From Desulfobacteraceae bacterium (GTDB lineage Bacteria > Desulfobacterota > Desulfobacteria > Desulfobacterales > Desulfobacteraceae): DNA of 5,615 nt. The position numbers were made by a program, and so were the translations under genes. The stretch's first letter is position 1. Every line of letters begins with the position of its first letter. The notes below the pieces were generated by a model. It worked only from the letters and a program-made list of their open reading frames with translations, had not been told where the DNA came from and did no database searches. Positions 1 to 5,567 of this stretch are shown one piece after another. The stretch is taken from the NCBI GenBank assembly GCA_024225895.1, contig JAAEMC010000391.1:1-5615 (forward strand), written 5' to 3'.

Positions 1-109
1 GGTCGCTGTGAATATAGGCAAGAAATGATCCAGCAAAAAAAAGAAAAAAGCAGAACACCACACCACAAACGATAGCAAGGATTTTTATCCTGCTGTTTAA
101 CGGGAGCAC
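1..109 (-). CDS. N-terminal fragment of a membrane-anchored protein, family unknown (cut by window edge)
   Basis: Reading the minus strand from a GTG at 109-107, the frame stays open to the window edge (36 codons). It begins with a short basic stretch (MLPLNSRIKI) followed by a strongly hydrophobic Phe/Val/Leu-rich segment at about residues 10-32, then a polar AYIHSD. This is the typical shape of an uncleaved N-terminal membrane anchor or signal sequence with the rest of the protein in the periplasm. The frame is open further upstream, to a stop near 185, but I see no ATG there and no good Shine-Dalgarno in front of the GTG, so the start is uncertain. A strong minus-strand promoter at 231-259 supports transcription in this direction. 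Too little is visible to name the family; AsmA-like proteins and bifunctional penicillin-binding proteins begin this way, as do many others. The run of T codons comes from the A-tracts at 35-49 of the plus strand. Confidence 0.5.
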   Translation of the reverse strand, partial: MLPLNSRIKILAIVCGVVFCFFLFFAGSFLAYIHSD

Positions 110-230
110 TTTTCTATTTTCTGACTGGCCAGTGATTGTTTCACTCTCCTGAATGTGTAAAAGCTGTACAGGGAAACGATGGTATTAATAGCACCAACCC
201 ATTTTGTTCTCCCATACAGCCACTTACAAT

Positions 231-259
231 TTTATAGGCCATGACCACCACAATGTCAA
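231..259 (-). promoter_or_regulatory. Strong sigma-70-type promoter for the left-edge minus-strand gene
   Basis: On the minus strand TTGACA (259-254) is followed by exactly 17 bases and then TATAAA (236-231). The -35 box is perfect, the -10 box matches five of six consensus positions, and the spacing is optimal. Transcription would start near 224, giving a leader of roughly 115 bases before the proposed GTG start at 109. The match and its position upstream of an open frame make this a believable promoter, but it is predicted from sequence alone. Confidence 0.55.
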
Positions 260-291
260 GATATGGCAGGGCGATAACGCAGGATCTACAC

Positions 292-319
292 GTCACAACA
301 TATGATTTTTCTATATAAA
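292..319 (+). promoter_or_regulatory. Possible promoter for the kdsD-phosphofructokinase operon
   Basis: GTCACA (292-297, four of six matches to TTGACA) lies 16 bases before TATAAA (314-319, five of six matches). Initiation near 326 would give a leader of about 80 bases. This is the best plus-strand candidate I found in 240-404, but the region is AT-rich enough that a -10-like hexamer is expected by chance, so the call is weak. The rest of 110-404 holds no other feature I can support. Confidence 0.25.
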
Positions 320-404
320 TATTTGCCGGGTTGATGTATATAAATAAGGATAAACAAAAAAATAGTTCTTATCGTCAACAATAATAATTTAATAAATTTA
401 AACT

Positions 405-1388
405 ATGATTCTAGAAAAAGCGATTGAAGTATTAAAAATTGAAGCGGACAGTATTCTAAGACTGACAGATAACATCAATGATACGTTTGAAAAATTAGTA
501 GAAGCTATTTGCTCTTCCAACGGGCGTGTGATTATTTCAGGCATCGGTAAATCGGGCCTGATCTGCAAAAAAATCGTTGCCACCCTTATCAGCACAGGCA
601 CCAATTCCATATTTTTGCATCCAGTTGAAGCGGTTCACGGTGACCTGGGTATCGTCAGCCATGATGACATATTTATCGCGGTTTCCAACAGCGGAGAAAC
701 CGAAGAATTAATTCAACTGCTGCCCTTAATCAAAGATATTGGCTGTACAATGGCCGGATTTACAGGCAATCCGGATTCAACCCTGGCCCGGCTTTGTGAT
801 CTGGTAATTGATACAGGTGTTGAAAAAGAGGCCTGCCCGTTTAATATGGCCCCAACTTCCAGTACCACCGCCCAATTGGCCATGGGCGACGCCCTGGCAG
901 TCGTGCTTATCAACAAAAAAAAGTTTAAAAAAAGCGATTTTATTAAATCCCATCCAGGCGGTGCTTTGGGACAAAGGCTATCCTGCCGGGTCGGGGAAAT
1001 CATGTTCGAGGCTTCAACTGCCCCTTATGTTCGAAGCAACACCTTCATGGATGAGGCCATCGGACAGATGGATAAATACAGGCTTGGCGCCGTATTGATT
1101 CTGGATGATGAGGATATGCTTGAAGGAATTATCACAGATGGAGATATCCGGCACATGATTGCAAACAACCATTCAGATTTTTGCGAGGTAACAGTAAAAA
1201 GTGTCATGACCAGCAATCCCCGGACTCTCACAGCAGAGGCCTTTTTATACGATGCTCTAAATCTAATGGAAAAATACCAGATCACCGTTCTTCCCATTGT
1301 TGATGAAAAAAAGAAATTGGACGGACTGTTACACCTTCATGATATATTAGGCAAAGGCGCTTTTAAATTCAACGGAGGAAACCAATGA
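405..1388 (+). CDS. kdsD: Arabinose-5-phosphate isomerase (KdsD/KpsF/GutQ family)
   Basis: Interconverts D-ribulose 5-phosphate and D-arabinose 5-phosphate, the first step towards Kdo for lipopolysaccharide; a cytoplasmic enzyme. The 327 residues match the family's usual length and order: an SIS sugar-isomerase domain (about 30-170) followed by two CBS domains (about 199-255 and 265-317). Visible motifs are GIGKSG (46-51), HGD (78-80), SNSGET (94-99), APTSSTT (149-155) and HPGGALG (183-189). Aligned by eye with E. coli KdsD, the four residues implicated in catalysis there (K59, E111, E152, H193) are all present as K49, E101, E142 and H183. An in-frame stop at 399-401 fixes ATG 405 as the start. 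No Shine-Dalgarno sits just upstream, only AT-rich sequence (the nearest AAGGA is at 346-350), so initiation is SD-independent or weak. The gene overlaps the phosphofructokinase by four bases. E. coli has paralogues (KdsD, GutQ, KpsF) with the same reaction; with no capsule or sorbitol genes nearby, the general LPS role is most likely. Confidence 0.95.
   Translation: MILEKAIEVLKIEADSILRLTDNINDTFEKLVEAICSSNGRVIISGIGKSGLICKKIVATLISTGTNSIFLHPVEAVHGDLGIVSHDDIFIAVSNSGETEELIQLLPLIKDIGCTMAGFTGNPDSTLARLCDLVIDTGVEKEACPFNMAPTSSTTAQLAMGDALAVVLINKKKFKKSDFIKSHPGGALGQRLSCRVGEIMFEASTAPYVRSNTFMDEAIGQMDKYRLGAVLILDDEDMLEGIITDGDIRHMIANNHSDFCEVTVKSVMTSNPRTLTAEAFLYDALNLMEKYQITVLPIVDEKKKLDGLLHLHDILGKGAFKFNGGNQ
1374..1378 (+). 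promoter_or_regulatory. Ribosome binding site of the phosphofructokinase, inside the end of kdsD
   Basis: GGAGG lies six bases before ATG 1385 and is formed by the Gly-Gly codons near the C-terminus of kdsD. With the ATGA stop/start overlap it supports translational coupling and fixes the downstream start. Confidence 0.85.
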
Positions 1389-2713
1389 CAACGTATAATT
1401 TCAAGACCGACATCCCCACCTTGGGAAAAGCCAATGTTGTATCCCCTCTTAAAACACGGATCGCTTCAGGAGAAACACCCAGACGATTCATATCAGACAA
1501 TGCCAGAGTTGTCGTTGATGTCCGGCTTGATCGCATTGAGGCCATATTAAAGAAAAAGAAAAAACTGCCCAGTTTTGATCAGGCAGGTCCCAGGGAAAAT
1601 ATTTATTTCGATCCCAGCAAACTTAAATGCGCTATTGTCACCTGTGGCGGTTTGTGTCCGGGTCTAAATGATATTATCCGTTCCGTGGTTCTTGAACTTA
1701 TTCATATCTATAAAGTGCATACTATTTACGGTATTAAGCACGGACTTCAGGGCTTTATTCCCGAATACGAGCATGATGTCCTGGATCTCAAGCCGGATTC
1801 AGTCGCCGGCATACAGAACACAGGCGGTTCTATTTTAGCATCTTCCAGGGGAACACAGGACATCAGTATGGTCGTTGACTGCCTGGAACGAATGAATATT
1901 GGGATTCTCTTTATGGTCGGCGGCGACGGCACCCTGATGGCTTCAAAAAAAATCGCCGAAGAGATTGAAAAGCGGAAATTAAAAATATCGGTGATCGGTA
2001 TACCCAAAACCATTGACAATGATATCTTTCTGGTTTCCCGATCCTTTGGATTTGACACAGCGGTTGATGTGGCCACCCTGGCCATAAAAGGAGCACACAA
2101 TGAAGCAAAAGCTTATCCAAATGGGATTGGCTTGATAAAACTTATGGGACGGCATTCCGGCTTTTTGGCCGCAACTGCGGCACTGGCTCAGCAGGATGCC
2201 AACTTTGTGCTGGTACCTGAAATTGATATCAACCTGGATGGAAAAAATGGATTTCTCCAATGTATTGAAAAAAGGCTTGAAGAAAGACAACATGCTGTCA
2301 TCATTGTGGCTGAGGGTGCCGGACAGAATTTCTTTACAACAAAAGACAACAAATATGATCCATCCGGAAACATTATGTTAGAAGACATTGGTCTTTTTTT
2401 AAAGGAAAAGATAAAGGCATGGTTCAAGAAAAAGGAAATTCCCATATCCTTAAAATATATTGATCCAAGCTATATCATCAGAAGCTTGCCGGCAAATGCC
2501 AATGACAGTGTTTTTTGCGGTATCTTGGGACGTCATGCTGTCCATGCCGGTATGGCGGGAAAAACAAAACTACTCATAAGTTTCTGGAACAATCATTATG
2601 TTCATGTGCCCATGGATGCATCTGCCGGCAAAAGAAAATTTATGGATTCAAAAGAAAGTTTATGGCAGTCTGTTTTGGAGGCAACCGGACAGGACATTTT
2701 TCCTAACGACTGA
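1385..2713 (+). CDS. pfkA: 6-phosphofructokinase, long 'plant-like' clade, probably ATP-dependent
   Basis: Phosphorylates fructose 6-phosphate to fructose 1,6-bisphosphate, the committed step of glycolysis, in the cytoplasm. At 442 residues it is longer than E. coli PfkA (320) because of an N-terminal extension of about 80 residues, as in the plant/spirochaete-type enzymes. Motifs: GGLCPGLNDIIR (88-99), GGDGT (179-183), PKTIDND (207-213, D211 being the expected catalytic base), MGRHSG (254-259), PEID (278-281), AEGAGQ (309-314) and YIDPSYIIRS (359-368). G182 occupies the position that is Gly in ATP enzymes and Asp in PPi enzymes. K208 occupies the position that is Lys in PPi enzymes and Gly in E. 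coli-type ATP enzymes. This Gly/Lys pair is known from the long ATP-using clade, so ATP is the likely donor, although such proteins are often annotated as PPi-dependent. It is not a close orthologue of E. coli PfkA, and the symbol is used in the functional sense. It is coupled to kdsD by ATGA and GGAGG, and its 3' end overlaps the opposing lipoprotein gene. Confidence 0.92.
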   Translation: MTTYNFKTDIPTLGKANVVSPLKTRIASGETPRRFISDNARVVVDVRLDRIEAILKKKKKLPSFDQAGPRENIYFDPSKLKCAIVTCGGLCPGLNDIIRSVVLELIHIYKVHTIYGIKHGLQGFIPEYEHDVLDLKPDSVAGIQNTGGSILASSRGTQDISMVVDCLERMNIGILFMVGGDGTLMASKKIAEEIEKRKLKISVIGIPKTIDNDIFLVSRSFGFDTAVDVATLAIKGAHNEAKAYPNGIGLIKLMGRHSGFLAATAALAQQDANFVLVPEIDINLDGKNGFLQCIEKRLEERQHAVIIVAEGAGQNFFTTKDNKYDPSGNIMLEDIGLFLKEKIKAWFKKKEIPISLKYIDPSYIIRSLPANANDSVFCGILGRHAVHAGMAGKTKLLISFWNNHYVHVPMDASAGKRKFMDSKESLWQSVLEATGQDIFPND

Positions 2714-4400
2714 TTTCAACAAATTTGTTCTTTTTTATTGTCATCAAGAAAAGCTCTTTATGGGCATTGCCCTCTTTATCAAATATAGTGTTTCCCGTCA
2801 CCCCTTCAAAAACGCGTCTTCCCCTGAGGGCATCTTTTAATTTATTCCTGGAATTCACTGCTTCATCCATGGCAACACTGAGAAGAATTGAGGCAGTATC
2901 ATAGGCAATGGCTTCAATAAACCCGGGTTCACTCTGGAATACTTCTTTAAATTGGCTTGCAAATTGTGCTGTGGCAGGCCTTTTACTTTCTTTAAAAAAT
3001 CCGTCAGTAATTACTGCTTTTCGATTATACCCTTTTGATTGGATTAACAGACTCTTATGATGCCAAAGGTTTGTTCCCAGAAGATACATGCCTTTAGCAT
3101 CATTGTAGACAAGTTGCGGGAGAATCAAATTGATCTTGGAAGGAGAATCAGGGATGAACAATGCATCAAAATCAATTTTTATTCTTTCATCTTTTTTTAC
3201 TACAGCTTCACGGGCCGTGATAAGATCCGGATTATACGCAGGATCTGCAAATAATTGGTCCGGATCCATATCAATGGGTTTGGGCTTTAAGAATCCCGGA
3301 ACAGGGTAGTATTCACCGGTCAGCTTTTGAATGGGTTTTGTAAAATCTGTCTTTTTACCATCATAGGACTCTACGCCGACCACCTTACCATCGAACTCTT
3401 CAACCACATCCCAAAAAAGGTTCATATATTTTTTTCCATACCGTTCATTGGGATATAAAATAGCCACTTTTTCAATACCCAGCTCAATAAATGCATACGC
3501 TGCCAGGGTTTGGACCTGCATTTGCGGTGTGATAAAATTTGAAAACAGGTACTCACCCATTGCCGGGAATTCACTTTTCTGTGTTAAGGCAACCATGGGA
3601 ATACCCAATTTTTGGGCTTGCTTCCCTGCTTCTTTTACTGTTAAAAGCGGCCCGAGAATAGCCGCAACCTTCTTTTGGTTTAATTCATTGACACACTCAA
3701 CCGCTCTTGTTGTGTTGGATTGGGTATCCTTGATAACGGCATTAAACTTTTTACCATGCTGTTTTGAAAGATCATGGATGGCCATCTGAACTCCCATAAG
3801 GGCCCGTTTGCCGAAAAGCGCATACTTGCCGGACAATGGCAGCAGGCAACCAATGGTGTCGCTTTTAAACAACGTCGTCTTGATCAGCATCAGTAATTCT
3901 TTTGCATCATCAACATAACGATGATCCGGATACTTCAGGATATAGTTAGTTAAAATAGTCTTTGATTTTGGATATGCTTTGTTGGAGGCATGATTCAGGC
4001 CCAGCCAATATAAAAGCAATGGAGTTGGGATCTTTATATTTTCATTTTCAAGAAATGCCTCAATGATTGCCGGATCCGTCCTTACCAATATGGATTCTAT
4101 TTTTCCCATCAAGACAGGAACTTCATTTTCCGGCGCAAAAGTCAATGCTTGGTTATACAACAAAAGAGCATCTTTGTTGTTATTTTGTATAGAAAATTCA
4201 AGGGCTTCTTTAAGCAGAACTTCATATAATCTTTTATGCTTTTGTATTTTATCGTCGGAAGGTTTTGTTTCCGCAGCAGGGACATCCTGCTGCTCAGTTG
4301 GACTCACCTGCATCTCGGCACAGGATGAGATTAGAAACAATAAAATAACCACAATAATAAATTGGAGTCGGAATCGATAATTGGATTTTTTATTTTCCAT
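2703..4400 (-). CDS. Lipoprotein with TPR-like N-terminus and type-I periplasmic-binding fold (LpoA-like / penicillin-binding protein activator family)
   Basis: 565 residues. A basic N-terminus, a hydrophobic stretch (about 14-24) and lipobox ISSC (24-27) give a type-II signal with lipidated Cys27. The +2 residue is Ala, so outer-membrane sorting is expected by the usual Lol rule. A polar Pro/Glu/Asp linker (about 29-52) precedes a helical, TPR-like region (about 55-175; e.g. AL.....ALTFAPEN and a YPDHRYVDDA segment). Residues about 181-565 look like a Leu/Ile/Val-binding-protein fold (Peripla_BP_6): IGCLLPLSGKYALFGKRALMG near the start, ILGPLLT (248-254), and a typical ending with GVTGNTIFDKEGN (533-545). 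This order is that of LpoA-type proteins, which stimulate class A penicillin-binding proteins. No ABC permease or ATPase gene adjoins it, which argues against a transport receptor. Residues about 363-410 form a Pro/Asp-rich insertion. An in-frame TGA at 4409-4407 fixes the start; the ribosome site (GAAAG) is poor. It lies 96 bases downstream of miaA on the same strand. The family call is good, the exact role inferred. Confidence 0.85.
   Translation of the reverse strand: MENKKSNYRFRLQFIIVVILLFLISSCAEMQVSPTEQQDVPAAETKPSDDKIQKHKRLYEVLLKEALEFSIQNNNKDALLLYNQALTFAPENEVPVLMGKIESILVRTDPAIIEAFLENENIKIPTPLLLYWLGLNHASNKAYPKSKTILTNYILKYPDHRYVDDAKELLMLIKTTLFKSDTIGCLLPLSGKYALFGKRALMGVQMAIHDLSKQHGKKFNAVIKDTQSNTTRAVECVNELNQKKVAAILGPLLTVKEAGKQAQKLGIPMVALTQKSEFPAMGEYLFSNFITPQMQVQTLAAYAFIELGIEKVAILYPNERYGKKYMNLFWDVVEEFDGKVVGVESYDGKKTDFTKPIQKLTGEYYPVPGFLKPKPIDMDPDQLFADPAYNPDLITAREAVVKKDERIKIDFDALFIPDSPSKINLILPQLVYNDAKGMYLLGTNLWHHKSLLIQSKGYNRKAVITDGFFKESKRPATAQFASQFKEVFQSEPGFIEAIAYDTASILLSVAMDEAVNSRNKLKDALRGRRVFEGVTGNTIFDKEGNAHKELFLMTIKKNKFVEISR
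2718..2736 (+). terminator. AT-rich palindrome plus T-run just after the phosphofructokinase stop; weak terminator at best
   Basis: AACAAATTTGTT (2718-2729) is a perfect 12-base palindrome followed by C and six T (2731-2736), five bases after the plus-strand stop codon. As a hairpin it would have only about four mostly A-T pairs, far weaker than a standard intrinsic terminator, and it also codes for the C-terminal residues of the opposing lipoprotein. I see no better terminator for either convergent gene. Confidence 0.2.
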
Positions 4401-4496
4401 ATTCTTTCACATGTACAGTTGGTATTAGCTTTGGCCATTTGTCTTCATGGCTGCAATTTTCTTATTCGGAAGATCGACTATATTCAAAAACCGGAT

Positions 4497-5414
4497 TTAT
4501 GTCAAAAAATTCTTTACCAGATCAACTGCAGGCTCTATCTGATCAGGTTCAAGCCAGACGATTTCTTTATCCTTGTTAAACCATGTAAACTGCCGTTTTG
4601 CATATCGCCTGGTATCCCGTTTTAAAAGACGGACCGCCTCTTCCCAATCCACTTCCCCTTTTAAAAATAGGCCCATATGCTTATACCCTATAGATTGCAT
4701 GGGTTTCAAATCCAATGAATACCCCTTGTTATGCAAGCTTTCAACCTCCTTGAGCAATCCCTGATCCAGCATCATATCCACCCGCTTGTTAATTCTTTGA
4801 TAAAGCTTCTCTCTTTCCATGGTCAGTCCGAACTTAAGGGTTTTAAACTTTTGTTTTTTAAATTCATGGCTTTTTTGTTGTTGTGAAATGGGAATCTTTG
4901 TAATTTCAAAAACCTCCAAAGCTCTTATTACCCGGAAAGTATCATTGGGATGGATTTTATTTGCGGCTTCAGGATCACACTGCAGCAGCCGGTCATAGAG
5001 ATGCTTGTTGCCCTTTTCCTCCAGCTCACTGGTCAAGTGTTCCAACACAGCAGCATCTGCCGGTTTAGACCTGAATAATCCGTAAAGCAATGCCTGAATA
5101 TAAAATCCGGTGCCGCCGGCAACAATGGGAAGCTTTCCCCGTGAAAAGATATCTTGGATGGCTGAATCCGCAGCACTTGCATACAGCCCTGCATCAAAAT
5201 TCTCATCCGGTTCAGCAATATCAACCAAATGATGCCGGGCCTGACGTTTTTCTTCTTTATCAGGTTTTGCAGTACCGATATCCATATATTTGTAAATCTG
5301 CATGGAATCCGCTCCAATGATTTCACCATCAAACCGATTAGCAAGCCCTATGGCAAAAGCGGTTTTTCCTATACCGGTGGGTCCGCAGATAACTATTATT
5401 TTTTTATGGAACAT
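4497..5414 (-). CDS. miaA: tRNA dimethylallyltransferase (tRNA A37 prenyltransferase)
   Basis: Transfers a dimethylallyl group from DMAPP to N6 of adenosine 37 in tRNAs reading UNN codons, giving i6A, the substrate MiaB later methylthiolates. At 305 residues it is a normal length for the family. Visible motifs in order: P-loop-like GPTGIGKT (11-18), GADSMQIYK (34-42, with the conserved Asp36), DIGTAKP (45-51), HHLVD (61-65), GGTGFYIQALL (100-110), HPND..RVIRALEV (155-168), YQRINKRVDMML (205-216), QSIGYK (240-245) and the basic TRRYAKRQFTWF (268-279) near the C-terminus. All the expected core residues are present, so it should be active. An in-frame TAA at 5420-5418 fixes ATG 5414 as the start. 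The sequence before it has no clear Shine-Dalgarno. It is probably co-transcribed with the lipoprotein gene downstream. The hfq gene that follows miaA in gammaproteobacteria is absent here. Confidence 0.96.
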   Translation of the reverse strand: MFHKKIIVICGPTGIGKTAFAIGLANRFDGEIIGADSMQIYKYMDIGTAKPDKEEKRQARHHLVDIAEPDENFDAGLYASAADSAIQDIFSRGKLPIVAGGTGFYIQALLYGLFRSKPADAAVLEHLTSELEEKGNKHLYDRLLQCDPEAANKIHPNDTFRVIRALEVFEITKIPISQQQKSHEFKKQKFKTLKFGLTMEREKLYQRINKRVDMMLDQGLLKEVESLHNKGYSLDLKPMQSIGYKHMGLFLKGEVDWEEAVRLLKRDTRRYAKRQFTWFNKDKEIVWLEPDQIEPAVDLVKNFLT

Positions 5415-5437
5415 CGTTTAATTTCAACCAATAAGTG

Positions 5438-5467
5438 TTGACAAGTTTTATAGGATGGCTTTATAAC
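5438..5467 (+). promoter_or_regulatory. Strong sigma-70-type promoter for the right-edge flavoprotein gene
   Basis: TTGACA (5438-5443, perfect) is followed by 18 bases and TATAAC (5462-5467, five of six; TTATAA at 17 bases also fits less well). Initiation near 5474 would give a leader of about 95 bases before ATG 5568. It lies in the divergent gap between miaA and the plus-strand gene and points towards the latter. I did not find an equally good minus-strand promoter for miaA in this gap. Confidence 0.6.
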
Positions 5468-5513
5468 ATATTCTTTTGGCTAATAAAATAATTGCTTTAA
5501 GGATCATATTGGC

Positions 5514-5523
5514 ATCAATTGAT
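5514..5523. repeat. Short perfect palindrome in the leader of the right-edge gene
   Basis: ATCAATTGAT is a perfect 10-base inverted repeat located about 40 bases downstream of the predicted start of transcription and 45 bases before the start codon. It could be half of a regulator site, but in such AT-rich sequence it could equally be chance; a loose ATATAT inverted repeat (5525-5530 and 5540-5545) follows it. Confidence 0.2.
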
Positions 5524-5553
5524 TATATATGTATCATTTATATATAGAAATAT

Positions 5554-5558
5554 AGGAG
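5554..5558 (+). promoter_or_regulatory. Ribosome binding site of the right-edge flavoprotein gene
   Basis: AGGAG ends nine bases before ATG 5568. It is one of only two clear Shine-Dalgarno sequences in front of a start codon in the window (the other is at 1374) and fixes the start of this gene. Confidence 0.8.
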
Positions 5559-5567
5559 AAGATTAGA

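Noticed and set aside
35..49. A-tracts as a slippage or recoding site
   Set aside because: They are simply the complement of Phe/Leu codons of the membrane anchor on the minus strand; the frame is continuous through them.
264..280. TGGCAG...ACGC resembling a sigma-54 -24/-12 promoter
   Set aside because: The spacing is wrong: ten bases after GG (265-266) there is AC instead of GC, and the -12 element does not match.
271..280. GCGATAACGC as a small hairpin
   Set aside because: Only three base pairs with a four-base loop; no T-run and no partner structure around it.
713..1003. Minus-strand 96-codon open frame inside kdsD, and similar antisense or shifted frames in kdsD, the phosphofructokinase, the lipoprotein gene and miaA
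   Set aside because: Each lies wholly within a gene with clear family motifs in another frame, has no ribosome site of its own and gives a protein without recognisable domains; they are shadows.
4362..4625. Plus-strand 87-codon open frame spanning the miaA-lipoprotein gap
   Set aside because: It overlaps the antisense of both real genes, has no Shine-Dalgarno, and its hydrophobic and Cys-rich content is what the reverse strand of these genes gives.
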